A stretch of 64,000 nt of DNA from Lamellibrachia satsuma (Eukaryota > Annelida > Polychaeta > Sabellida > Siboglinidae). Location: NCBI GenBank assembly GCA_033239005.1, contig BSQZ01000005.1, positions 6,190,001-6,254,000 on the forward strand, read 5' to 3'. Under the pieces are notes generated by a model that was not told where the DNA came from, did no database searches, and saw only the letters and a program-made list of their open reading frames with translations. Both the position numbers and the translations under genes were made by a program. Of the stretch, positions 38,045-51,300 are shown one piece after another; within the stretch, counting starts at the first letter, position 1, and each line of letters starts with the position of its first letter.

Positions 38045-39578
38045 CAGATTACAAAGGCACTTAATGCAGCTACGACTGAAAGTAGATAATCCAAAACAAG
38101 CTATGAGCAAGAATTAGCATGTAACATAAAAAATGAAAGCAGGAGTTTTTATGCACGTCGGGAGTAAACAAAATGTACGAGATAGGTTGAACCACTAGAA
38201 GACAAGGTTTTTAATGGTGGAAGTAAAATAAATAAATGGATACTTCAGTTAAATGTTTACCAGAGAGGATATTAATTCATCACCAGTTCCAGATGCTAAA
38301 TTTCAGGAGGCTAAATCAGACTATTTAGTGCAGTTGATTGTAACTCCAGAAATGGTAGCTAAGAGAATAAAGGCAATGATAACAAGTAACCTGGAGTGGG
38401 TGGAATTCTGCCAAAGCTACTAATGGAAACATTACAACAAACCAGTACACTGTACACCACTTGCAAGAGTGTTCAACATTATTATTACAATTATTTAAAA
38501 AAAAAGGTTTGAGAAATAAGTCAGAAATACAGACCAGTGAGCTTAACATCAGTCATTTGTTTATTTTAGAAAGGATAATTAAATACTGTGGTGGATTTCC
38601 TTGTTAGGAATGTTATTAAATCCATATCAACATGGATTCCAAACAGCGAGGCCATGCTTATCAAATATATTAAGTTTCTGGAAGAAACCACTAAGTGGAT
38701 AGATGAGAAATAGATACTGAAATTTGTGGATGACACAAAGGTGTGTAGAAAGGTTAAAAATGATGGTGATAAACAACATTTACAAAATGATCTAGACAAG
38801 TTAGTTAAATGGTCTGAAAATGGCAGTTATTAAATTTTGGGAAATGTAAATGTCTACATACAGGACACAAGAACTTGGATATAAACAATAGAATGGCAGA
38901 TACTGTTCTCGATACTAGGACTAAGGAGTAACAATAAACGCTGATATAAAAGTTTCATAGCAGTGTGGTATTGCAGTTTCAAAGGGTAATCAAATTGTTG
39001 GGTTGATTAGGAGAAATATAACAAAGAAAAAGCGCCAATTATAAAGCAAGTTATACCTCAATTAGAATACTGTATACAAGCTTGGATACCATATTGTAAG
39101 AAGGATATAGGTACGCTTGAAAGAAATACAGAGGAGAGCAACCAAAATGATTCCAGAACTCAGAGACTTAGCTACGAAGAACGCCGAAAAGAATGTGGTT
39201 TAACAACCCTAGAGACAAGGAGGTTAAGATGAGATAAAATAGAAGGTTTTAAGATATGTTGAATGGGTATGAAAATATTTTTTTTCACACAAGAAAGACA
39301 GTAGAACATGAGGACGAGGTAACATTAGTAAAGGATCAGTGTAGATTGGATATCAGGAAGTAGTCATTCTCTCAGAGGACAATAAATGAACAGAACAAAT
39401 TATCTACAGATTTTGTTAATGCTTGCAGTGTGAATGTGTAAAAACAAGGTTGACACATATCTCAGGAGGACGGATTACACATAGATGCAAAAATGTTGGA
39501 CTCTCGATAAGCCAATGGTTTCCTTGTTCACTTGCCATCTGGGCCTTTGCCTTGGACGGCAATCTTGTTAAATCTTGA
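38045..39578 (+). pseudogene. CR1-like LINE fragment, heavily decayed
   Basis: Matches the better copy at 61653-63744 along its length, from the ATTE-S segment through FADDTK-like VDDTKV and NGYENIFF to the tail CGGCAATCTTGTTAAATCTT. Many indels and stops. Confidence 0.85.
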
Positions 39579-39804
39579 ATCTAGTTTAGGGTTTCGTATA
39601 ATTAAAATGCCCAAATACACTGAATTTTTAAATCTCGAAGTTCATCTAAATTAACAACATTATACTTCATGTTTGAATCTTTTTGCTTTTGCTGTGGTAT
39701 ATTGATCTCAGACATGGTATATTGAACTCAGACATGGTTTAGCTGGAATTTTACAGACCAATAAATCATCTGATTAAAAACGTTATATTTTTAACCTTCA
39801 AATG

Positions 39805-40045
39805 TGAAGATTTATTGGTCTTTTTTATTGCCGTACAGTGATTTCTACATGAGAAGGCATATTGTATTGCCCTACAGTGATCTCTACATAAGAAGGCATA
39901 TTGTATTGGCCTACAGTGATCTCTACGTGAGAAGGCATATTTTATTGCCCTACATTGATCTCTACATGAGAAGGCACATCTTATTGGCCCACAGTGATCT
40001 CTACATGAGAAGGCATATTTTATTGCCCTACAGTGATCATAAGGC
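39805..40045. repeat. 39-bp minisatellite, about 6 copies
   Basis: Unit CCTACAGTGATCTCTACATG plus AGAAGGCATATTGTATTGC. Intergenic. Confidence 0.9.
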
Positions 40046-40285
40046 ACATTTTAGTTCAACATTAAATTGTGTATTTTTTTAAATATTAAGACATGAAAGG
40101 CCACGATGGTAACAACCAAAATGTCATAAATACTATTTAGTACTATTTTTATGGACATTGCAGCACTGAATTTACTAATAAATTCAGTAAAACAGTTGTT
40201 CAGTTGGCCAATGAAAATCGTTGCACATTCCCTGTAAGGGCATGATTTGTGAAAAATTATCGCATTACAATGTTGTAATGCAAAG

Positions 40286-41892
40286 TTGTTAATAAGGGTG
40301 GTAACCATACAGTTAATAACGGTGGTAACCATACAGTCAATAAGGGTGGTAACCATACAGTCAATAAGGGTGGTAACCATACAGTTAATAAGGGTGGTAA
40401 CCATACAGTTAATAAGGGTGGTAACCATACAGTCAATAAGGGTGGTAACCATACAGTTAATAAGGGTGGTAACCATACAGTTAATAACGGTGGTAACCAT
40501 ACAGTTAATAAGGGTGGTAACCATACAGTTAATAAGGGTGGTAACCATACAGTTAATAAGGGTGGTAACCATACAGTTAATAAGGGTGGTAACCATACAG
40601 TTAATAAGGGTGGTAACCATACAGTCAATAAGGGTGGTAACCATACAGTCAATAAGGGTGGTAACCATACAGTCAATAAGGGTGGTAACCATACAGTTAA
40701 TAAGGGTGGTAACCATACAGTCAATAAGGGTGGTAACCATACAGTCAATAAGGGTGGTAACCATACAGTCAATAAGGGTGGTAACCATACAGTTAATAAG
40801 GGTGGTAACCATACAGTTAATAAGGGTGGTAACCATACAGTCAATAAGGGTGGTAACCATACAGTCAATAAGGGTGGTAACCATACAGTCAATAAGGGTG
40901 GTAACCATACAGTCAATAAGGGTGGTAACCATACAGTCAATAAGGGTGGTAACCATACAGTCAATAAGGGTGGTAACCATACAGTCAATAAGGGTGGTAA
41001 CCATACAGTCAATAAGGGTGGTAACCATACAGTCAATAAGGGTGGTAACCATACAGTCAATAAGGGTGGTAACCATACAGTTAATAAGGGTGGTAACCAT
41101 ACAGTCAATAAGGGTGGTAACCATACAGTCAATAAGGGTGGTAACCATACAGTCAATAAGGGTGGTAACCATACAGTTAATAAGGGTGGTAACCATACAG
41201 TTAATAAGGGTGGTAACCATACAGTCAATAAGGGTGGTAACCATACAGTCAATAAGGGTGGTAACCATACAGTCAATAAGGGTGGTAACCATACAGTCAA
41301 TAAGGGTGGTAACCATACAGTTAATAAGGGTGGTAACCACACAGTCAATAAGGGTGGTAACCATACAGTCAATAAGGGTGGTAACCATACAGTCAATAAG
41401 GGTGGTAACCATACAGTTAATAAGGGTGGTAACCATACAGTTAATAAGGGTGGTAACCATACAGTCAATAAGGGTGGTAACCATACAGTCAATAAGGGTG
41501 GTAACCATACAGTCAATAAGGGTGGTAACCATACAGTCAATAAGGGTGGTAACCATACAGTCAATAAGGGTGGTAACCATACAGTTAATAAGGGTGGTAA
41601 CCATACAGTTAATAAGGGTGGTAACCATACAGTCAATAAGGGTGGTAACCATACAGTCAATAAGGGTGGTAACCATACAGTTAATAAGGGTGGTAACCAT
41701 ACAGTTAATAAGGGTGGTAACCATACAGTTAATAAGGGTGGTAACCATACAGTCAATAAGGGTGGTAACCATACAGTCAATAAGGGTGGTAACCATACAG
41801 TTAATAAGGGTGGTAACCATACAGTTAATAAGGGTGGTAACCATACAGTCAATAAGGGTGGTAACCATACAGTCAATAAGGGTGGTAACAAT
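40286..41892. repeat. 24-bp minisatellite, about 67 copies, 1.6 kb
   Basis: Unit AATAAGGGTGGTAACCATAC plus AGTC or AGTT. Copies are almost identical except for a C/T choice at one position; two early units have AACGG and one has CACACAG. 24 is a multiple of three, which leaves several frames open on both strands (over 500 codons); I read these as artefacts. Confidence 0.98.
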
Positions 41893-42357
41893 ACAGTACC
41901 ATTATTTGCTTACTACTGTAAAGGACCAAGTAAACAACATTCAGAACAAGCGTCATAAATAAAATATTGGATAACTGTTTAATTGACATGTAAATAAATG
42001 CCCACATCGCTAAGCACAGGCACTGACACTGGGCGTCAATGAGAAGAAACCAAGAAAGAATACATACATACATTACACAGATACTCCTTGGATGTTACAC
42101 AACAGATCTCAGAATCTGGGGGCTTTTGCACTAATACCATTGAGCTTATCCACACTGATCTCTCAAGAATTGAGCTAGCATATGCTTTTAGAGGTCAGTG
42201 CATGTTTAGAGATCTATGTGTGTCTGGAAATGAACCCCTATGACGTCCCTGACTCCCTGATCTCCCCCACAACTTTTAAGGATTTATGGTCTACTTCCAA
42301 TTACATTTAATTATTATAATGAATTTTTCCACTATTCTTCAACAATTCTAATTGCAG

Positions 42358-42785
42358 CAAGCAACCAGATGATCACTGCACTGACAACCAGGTGATCATT
42401 GCACTGACAACCAGGTGATCACTGCACTGACAACCAGGTGATCACTGCACTGACAACCAGGTGATCATTGCACTGACAACCAGGTGATCACTGCACTGAC
42501 AACCAGGTGATCACTGCACTGACAACCAGGTGATCACTGCACTGACAACCAGGTGATCACGTCATTGACAACCAGGTGATCACTGTACTGACAACCAGGT
42601 GATCACTGCATTGACAACCAGGTGATCACTGCACTGACAACCAGGTGATAACTGCACTGACAACAAGGTGATCACTGCATTGACAACCAGGTGATCACTG
42701 CACTGACAACCAGGTGATAACTGCATTGACAACAAGGTGATCACTGCATTGACAACCAGGTGATCACTGCACTGACAACCACTTA
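42358..42785. repeat. 23-bp minisatellite, about 19 copies
   Basis: Unit ACAACCAGGTGATCACTGCA plus CTG, with CATTG, AAGG and GATAAC variants recurring in groups. Intergenic. Confidence 0.95.
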
Positions 42786-43194
42786 GAGTAGACAAACATT
42801 TACCGCTCAATGTTATATATATATTCTCTCTGGACTTGCCCAACTCTACCAGGAGAGTCCAACAGAAGCAGACTGTTGCCCACAGACAACACAAAACATT
42901 ATATATTCAGATAAAGGTGGTGAGGCCTGTCACGGCCCTTAAAAAAACTACTTTAAAATATATTGAACTAATTTTTAACATGACTATGCACCCCAACACC
43001 CTCTATGATCATGTCCAATGTCACACACTGTTCATAATGAGACAAGAGCAACATAAATCAGTTCAACTACTGTAAGCGTAGTAGCCAAACATCCCTAATA
43101 TCACAAATCATTACATGGAGAGACAGTTGTTCCTTTATCAGATCATCGTTTTCCAGCAAATAGCAATACATGTGGCCATAGCAAGATATTTATC

Positions 43195-43300
43195 CAGGAG
43201 CCGGCCAGGACACCGGTTTATGCAAACAGCTTTAACAACAGATCTGCCACTGTGGACACTTTCAAAACTAGATTGGGCAGGCATATCTAGAGTCCGTGTA
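43195..43300 (+). pseudogene. possible LINE reverse-transcriptase C-terminal scrap
   Basis: FNNRSATVDTFKTRLGRHI resembles the VDTFKxRL tail common in non-LTR reverse transcriptases. Short and isolated, so weakly supported. Confidence 0.3.
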
Positions 43301-43625
43301 GTGCTTTGGCACTCACTCCCACAATGGCGTAATAACCTTTGGATTCTTGCAGATTACTATATAGACAACTGTCACTCACGGCCACTTACATGTGTACATC
43401 ATGCTGCATAAATGCAATGTTCAGAAGCACAAATAAAGCATGCAGAGGTGGGGTCAATTACAAGTGTAATTTACTATAACTGTATTTCTGCAGTCTAAAA
43501 CACTGTCTGTACGACAGGAAGAACAAATCAAACAGCAGCTGCATATTCATCAATAGTCAAAGATCATAAACTTAATTACAGTCACAAATATGTGGTAAGA
43601 TGTAATTGATTACAATCAGAAAGTA

Positions 43626-43793
43626 CAGTACAACTTTGTTATCTCGAACTTCAATAACCTGAATATCCATCATAACCCGAACTGTGAGCCTGTCCCACCA
43701 GGATGCACTGCCTTCTGTAAACATGACTTAACACGTGGACAACTAGAAGTGTTTCCATGGTTCCTCCAATTTTGAGTTAACCAAGTTGTACTG
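43626..43793. mobile_element. small pogo/Tigger-like MITE
   Basis: Ends CAGTACAACTTTGTTATCTC and (reverse complement) CAGTACAACTTGGTTAACTC, flanked by TA on both sides; 168 bp, no coding. CAGT ends and a TA duplication are typical of pogo-type elements. Confidence 0.78.
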
Positions 43794-44689
43794 TACGACA
43801 TCATGACTAGTGTCCAACAGTCCTATCCTACGTCCAGTAATAGCAGACAAAACTCTCATATTAATGCTGATGATAACGAGCAGATCAATTCAAATATATA
43901 ACAAACAATGCGTCATGTTCACGTGCTGACAGTGATGGCTTTAGTTGCAACTCTCCTTGTACACTACTTCAAAAAGTTGTTCTAAAACTTGTGATTATTT
44001 TTAAGAGTATTTGTGGATGCTGTAAGTTGACAACAACATTAAAAAAATATTGTAAAATAATCGTGTGTTGTCTCTGCAGATATATAAGGCTCAAGCGATG
44101 ACAGTTTAGTACGGGCATCTGGAGCCACATAGGTCAAAACATTAAAGATCAAGAGATTTAATTTAGATCTTGACCTATGATTCAGTATAAAATGTGCAAA
44201 TTTGTTAATATCCATAAAATGACATTTCACGAGACATTGGTCTGACGCATCCTGATAATGAAATCACAGAATCTTTCACTACATTCAAATCTGGCTTTAT
44301 TTACCTCTCCAGAAACTTTTTTGTGTTCTCTTAATATATTATAATTGACAAGAGCCTGGATGACTTCAAAGTAACTCCTTGTAAACAAAACAATACTGAG
44401 ATTGTAGACAGTGATGCACAACAGACAGGAATGAATACTGTTTATTGTTTTACACAAATACTTAACTATGTGGAGTATTTAATACTGAAGACAATCTAGA
44501 CAGATGTTGATTAATGTGTTCTGATGTTTGGTCTTTGCTGGTGGAGTTAGCTGTGTTATTTCAATATTTGACTCCAGATGTAATTTTAGATTCTACACTC
44601 TAAATCACTGCACACAACATATTTGTATCGTTTTCTTTAATTTATTTATATTGTATTTTAATTCAGACCTGTCACATTTTTTTTATTGA

Positions 44690-45010
44690 AATCCATATTT
44701 TCTACTTGAAATTCTGTATCCGATTCTGATTGAGTGTTGGATTCTGATCGAGTGTCGGATTCTGATTGAGTGCCATCTATCAGGCTACAAAATGTTACGA
44801 CATCAAACAAAATCTTCTCAGTGTCGACGGAAATCTGCCTAGCATCACAAATAGTTGTGCTTCGACCAATGGATGTCAATTTTATACTTTTATGACGAAC
44901 ACAAGAAAATAATTATGTACTTTATCACAATTTTTCCATTTTAAACAAATCTGTATCAAAACTGGATATGGTCATATATCTAAATTTGTATTACATGCAT
45001 GAAACCTGTC
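44690..45010. repeat. dispersed repeat, copy related to 58595-58835
   Basis: Shared order of words with the second copy: GCCATCTA, CTACAAAAT, AAATCTGCC-AGCATCA, TTCGACCA, AAATCTGTATC. Also contains three short tandem GATTCTGATTGAGTG units near 44720-44775. Confidence 0.5.
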
Positions 45011-45173
45011 CGATGTGACACGTAGAATCATTTCCATGTTTTTCCTTAATTTAACTCCACACTTATGAAGGTAAATGTTACGCACAGAATGTATAACATA
45101 ACAGTGTTTGAGATCACCTGAAAGAACGACATCAATGAAACATAAGTCTTACACACAAACGGTGATCACATAA

Positions 45174-45353
45174 TCAGGCTTTGTAGAGATAGTTGGCCGG
45201 AGCGTAACCTTGGCAACCGTCCTCCGTCTCGACCAACCACCATTCCGTGTTGCCATCAAGGTCATGTGACTCAACAACCTTGACGAGCATTCCGTCCCGC
45301 AAAGTCACTTCAATGGGACATCGTGCCTCGAAGGCATACACTGCCCGGTAATA
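45174..45353 (-). CDS. DNMBP: DNMBP-like last exon: C-terminal SH3 and stop
   Basis: Acceptor CTGTTGCAG. A complete SH3: YRAVYAFEARCPIEVTLRDG (ALYDY region), EWWLVETEDG (WW pair) and GYAPANYLYKA (ending in ANYL), then TGA. An AATAAA on the minus strand at 44641-44646 could be the poly(A) signal. Confidence 0.95.
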   Translation of the reverse strand, partial: YYRAVYAFEARCPIEVTLRDGMLVKVVESHDLDGNTEWWLVETEDGCQGYAPANYLYKA

Positions 45354-48300
45354 CTGCAACAGGCCCCAAGTGTTAGATAAAAAATAAATTAGACATTTAT
45401 AATATGTTGTTTATCCTGATGAAAAACCTGGTCAAAGGCCCTAACAACATTAAAATAAGTTTAAAATAAGTTAAATGTTAAATAAATGAAAGGCCCATGT
45501 CATTAAAAAGTTAAAGAACACAATAAAAATATGTTAACTCAACAAATGTAATACTTCTATTGGGCACACCGTTACCTTTCAAGACTACCAGAACATTCAC
45601 ACCCAGAAAAGGATCTGGGATTGTTACATTTATACACAAAGTACTACAGTATGTTTAATTGAAGCCAACATTTTGCTCATTCCATTGTTGCGTGAAAACT
45701 ATTCATTCATGTATCCACACGTCTGTAGCCACTGTCCACCACTGTCTGTAGCCAGGTACTCATGTATACAGCTGAGTGAACTGAGGCAACGTGGAGTGAA
45801 CGAAATTGCCCAAGCTTCGAAAAAGCAGCAAGAAGATTTGAACCCTTGTGCTCTCAATTTTAAAGGACTTAAGAGTTACAATAAGCGCTGATATGAAAGT
45901 TTCAGAGCAGTGTGGTATTGCAGCTTCAAAGGGTAATCAAATTCTTGGATTGATTAGAAGAAACATAACATACAAAGAAAAAAGTTAATTATACCTCTTT
46001 ATAAAGCAATAGTTAGACCTCATTGAGAATACTGTATACAAGCATGGAGACCATATCGTAAGAAGGATATAGATACGCTTGAACGCATACAAAGGAGAGC
46101 AACTAAAATGATTCCAGAACTGAGAGACCTTAGTTATGAAGAACACCTGAAAGAATGTGGTTTAACAACTCTAGAGACAAGGAGGTTAAGAGGAGATCAG
46201 ATTGAAGTTTTTAAGATATTGAATGGGTATGAAAATATTGATAGAAATGTGTTTTTCTCACTCAAGAAGGACAGCAGAACTAGAGGACGAGGTAAAATTA
46301 GTAGATTGGACATCAGGAAGCACTCGTTCTCACAGAGGACAATAAATGAATGAAATGAACAAATTGTCTACAGATTGCAGCGTGAATATGTTTAAAAACA
46401 AGGTTGACACATATCTCAGGAGGGCAGGTTATAAGTAGATGAACATTGTTGGACTCTCGATAAGCCAATGGCTTCCTTGTCCACTTGCCATCTGGGCCTT
46501 TGGCTTGGATGGCAAATCTTGTTAAATCAAATGACAGTTTGATGTTTTGTGCTACTGCGCCTATTGCAATGCTACTGTATGTCTGTGTCCCACTAGTTCC
46601 TCACCTCTGCCTCCGCGTTGTTGTCAGGCTCTGCATCGAAGTCTTGTGCCGACTCTTCACTGTATACCATCTCAGACTTCTCACTCGGTGGTGCTGCCCC
46701 CGTGGGGGAGCGGGGTGAGTGAGGGGCAGCAGTGGCGCCATCATACGACGGTGAAGACAATGATGAATTGAGACTAGCATTGCAAGCCTGCATGTAAGAC
46801 ATTATTCCACTGTGTCACTCTCACATATTCTATTTCTCATCAAAGGCAAAATAATTTCTAATATAAATACCTCATTTTAACCCTACTGTGGTTGTCTTTC
46901 ACAGTCTCAACACTAATGGAATTTTTGCCTTTGAATATGTTTGGGCTATCAATGTCAACCCACAAATGATATGCATTTTCTTAAATTTAAAGATATAAGT
47001 TAAGGCTCACAGTTGTCAAATGCTGAATAACAAATCATCTATTCAAAAACGCATTAAAAAAGCAACTCTCACTCTCGATATTTTAGCTGTGCGCTGTCAG
47101 CTGTGCCAAAGTCTCTTGCGAGATCAAGTACCTTTCATGATGTTCAGTTTCAACAACATATGTCCATTGTGTATTGACCTGTACTTCACCTCAAATGTTC
47201 AGTTTCAACAACATAATATTTTTATGTCCATTGTGTACTGACCTGTACTTCACCTCAAATGTTCAGTTTCAACAACATATGTCCATTGTGTATTGACCTG
47301 TACTTCACCTCAAATGTTCAGTTTCAACAACATATGTCCATTGTGTATTGACCTGTACTTCACCTCAAATGTTCAGTTTCAACAACATATGTCCATTGTG
47401 TATTGACCTGTACTTCACCTCAAATGTTCAGTTTCAATAACATATGTCCATTGTGTATTGACCTGTACTTTACCTCAAATGTTCAGTTTCAACAACATAT
47501 GTCCATTGTGTATTGACCTGTACTTTACCTCAAATGTTCAGTTTCAACAACATATGTCCATTGTGTATTGACCTGTACTTTACCTCAAATGTTCAGTTTC
47601 AACAACATATGTCCATTGTGTATTGACCTGTACTTTACCTCAAATGTTCAGTTTCAACAACATATGTCCATTGTGTATTGACCTGTACTTTACCTCAAAT
47701 GTTCAGTTTCAACAACATATGCCCAATGTGTACTGACCTGTACTTTACCTCAAATGTTCAGTTTCAACAACATATGTCCACTGTGTATTGACCTGTACTT
47801 TACCTCAAATGCTGATGTACTCATGTCAAATGATGTGTCACCGACACCGATGAAGTCTGGCGTCAGAGGACTGATCACGTCATCTACTGGGCCTGCTTCT
47901 TCTTTCAATGATGCTAGAAATTTCTTTGGTATAAAGCCTTTGGCCGCTGCAATGGAGATGGTATCTCATGTGTGCATGGTTGAAATAAAGCCATTTACTT
48001 CGACCAATGCCAACTTACTAATAAAAGATTGTCCATACTAGTAAAGTGCTAATTTACCTATGGAAAGCCAATTTAGGGAGCAGTCATTATTTATCAGGTG
48101 TTTGATTTTTATATTATAAGGGGCTATAATTATATCAAATAGACTTACAATAATAACACTTGTGTAACACCAGAATTCCCTGGGAATATAATTCTGACTT
48201 ACTACAACTGAATGCAGAAAGGACAAGAGGAAGGTTACTGGTGTGATGTAAACATCAAACACTTGATGCTCATATCACCCGCTTGTTTGAAATAAAGACG

Positions 48301-51300
48301 TTTTATAACAATTACTAGTCCATCAATTTCTACACATACTAGGCAGCAATCAACTCCGAACCAACACTGCTAGAACGGACACAGAAAGAAGCTGACTGGA
48401 CCACTGTATGTTACCCTAGAGGGGTTGTAGGCCTACCTCCAGTGTCCACAAACCACCTGTCCTTGTTTCCCATCGGATCACCCTCTTTAATCACCCCCAC
48501 CACCGTGCCCCCGGGGGCGGACACGTCCATCTGTTGCTGCCCCAGGAAGTCACTGACCACAGTGAAGAGTTGTTGGGCGGGGTAGGACTGCGTGATGACC
48601 ACACGCTGACTGTCACTCTGAGCCCCAGAGTCTGGGTCCTACAAAATAACACGTCTTCCAGTCAATGTCTGCACAAATGCACAAATCTGTCACTTTTTTG
48701 TGGGAAACGCCTGATTTTTTGCCTGCCTATTTCATGCTTTCATTCCTGTTTCAACAAAATGCAAAATTTCAATAAAATCAATGCACTTTACACTTCACCC
48801 CCTGGCAGAAATCTTCAGTCCAATACCCACTAGACTTCTTTGAGAAGCATTCAGCCATATAGCAATTACTATGGGAAAGCTAGTCGTTCAAATATATATG
48901 CTGCCTATAACAGATCTTCCCAGTCTCCTGTTAGGCGTGAGATCTCCTATTTGTTTAGTCATTTTTAAAACATCCACCTGATCCCCCACTTTCAAACATA
49001 CAGCTCCCACTTATGTTGCATTTGATTTTATTATTTTCCCCTGTTAACTTTCATGGTTTTTTTTATTTATTTACATATGATTGTATGATACAATTGAATG
49101 AATCATGGATGAAAATAAACTTAATAAAGCCAAAAACCTCTAAATAACTTCACTTCCAAATGGTCAAATTTTTTGTGGGCGGTCCGGATGTAGAAACAGA
49201 TCAGAGATCTTGCATAATTAAAGACATTTGGATGGTGCCACCATCAGAAAATTTTTCTGTAAACCTCCTTGGAAAAATCTTCCACCCTGAGAACCCATGT
49301 GAGGGAGGGGTGATCTCTCGCTATTTGCTTGGGTCTGCTATAAAGGTCTGCTATAACCAGGTAATCCTTTACACAGCAGCGTGAACTAAGGTAACGTGGA
49401 GCAGACAAACAGCATTCAAATCCCAGGCTTCTGGACTGAGAGTCTGACATTCTAACCCCACTGTGGAAATTTTATAAAAACATATAGTGCATGCATATCA
49501 CAGATTATAAAATATCCACATTAGAGAGGACAAATTCATCCCTGAATCTATCACAGATGTGACCACACATAGAAGACTCTGGTGGTTTGGGCATGTTTGC
49601 CATATGCATATAAGAGATAACATCATTAGCCAAGCATTCAAGCAGGATTTAAAAGGACAGAAGAAGAGAGGACGGCCACTGAAGAGGTGAAGTGACCAGA
49701 TCAGAAGTGATACTGGGCTGCTGCTGTTGACAGCAGAGTGGCATGCAGTATACAAAGCAGGATGGAGGGATCAATATGACCATTGCGTTTAAGTCAAGCA
49801 TTTGATCACTAAGCTACCCAGTCATGCATTCTACACTAATGACAATGGTAGACCACCAGTGGCAATGGTAGACCACTAGTGGCAATGGTAGACCACCAAT
49901 GGCAATGATAGACCACTAATGACAATGGTAGACCACCAATGGCAATTGTAGACCACCAGTGGCAATGGTAGACCACCAGTGGCAATGGTAGACCACCAAT
50001 GGCAATGGTAGACCACCAATGGCAATGGTAGACCACTAATGACAATGGTAGACCACCAATGGCAATGGTAGACCACTAATGACAATGGTAGACCACCAAT
50101 GGCAATGGTAGACCACCAGTGGCAATGGTAGACCACCAATGGCAATGGTAGACCACCAGTGGCAATGGTAGACCACCAATGGAAATGGTAGACCACAAAT
50201 GGCAATGGTAGACCACCAATGGCAATGATAGACCACTAATGACAATGGTAGACCACCAGTGGCAATGGTAGACCACCAATGGCAATGGTAGACCACCAAT
50301 GGCAATGGTAGACCACCAGTGGCAATGGTGCACCACCAATAGCAATGATAGACCACCAGTGGCAATGGTAGACCACCAGTGGCAATGATAGACCACTAAT
50401 GACAACAGTAGACCACCAATGGCAATGGTAGACCACCAGTGGCAATAGTAGACCACCAATGGCAATGGTAGACCACCAATGGCAATGGTAGACCACCAGC
50501 GGCAATGGTAGACCACCAATGGCAATGGTATACCACCAGTGATAATGGTAGACCACCAATGGCAATGGTAGACCACCAATGGCTATGGTAGACCACCAGT
50601 GATAATGGTAGACCACCAATGGCAATGGTAGACCACCAATGGCTATGGTATGTCCCAACATTCCAGCATTCACCGATAATCTGCTAATCAAAATGTGGTA
50701 TGAATTATAAATTGTATAAAATTTTGACTGGCAGATGGCATCAAAATTTGCATAATGAAAAACCCTCGTTTTTCATGCATGTGAAAAGGTTGGCAGCGAT
50801 CTTCATAGGAGGACGGTATATTACAAACCTGAGATACACAGATGATACTGCACTCATGGTTCAGATAGAGGAACAACTACAACAGATACTACAGGGGTGT
50901 ATGAACAACTACAACATATACTACAGGGGTGTATGAACACCTACAACAGATACCACAGGGGTGTATGAACAACTACAACAGATACTACAGGGGTGTATGA
51001 ACAACTACAACAGATACTACAGGGGTGTATGAACAACTACAACATATACTACAGGGGTGTATGAACACCTACAACAGATACCACAGGGGTGTATGAACAA
51101 CTACAACAGATACTACAGGGGTGTATGAACAACTACAACATATACTACAGGGGTGTATGAAGATAAATGTGAAGGAGGAGACGGTGATCAGCAGGAAAAA
51201 TCAAAGATTAAAAATTTACATCATGTTGGAAGGACACAAACTAGAAGGTAGAAAAATGTCTTGAATTTGTCATGGCAGATGACAGGAAGTGTGATAAAGA

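Noticed and set aside
40051..41962. Open frames of 544-605 codons on both strands (VVTIQLIR, MVTTLIDC and LPPLLTVW repeats)
   Set aside because: A 24-bp unit without stops leaves frames open by arithmetic; no non-repeat coding sequence, no splice context, and both strands open at once.
47133..47813. CRISPR-like regular repeats
   Set aside because: Whole 55-bp unit repeats without unique spacers, in an animal intron; it is a minisatellite.
49836..50691. Minus-strand frames with VVYHCHWWSTIA repeats
   Set aside because: Produced by a 20-bp minisatellite; several overlapping frames open.
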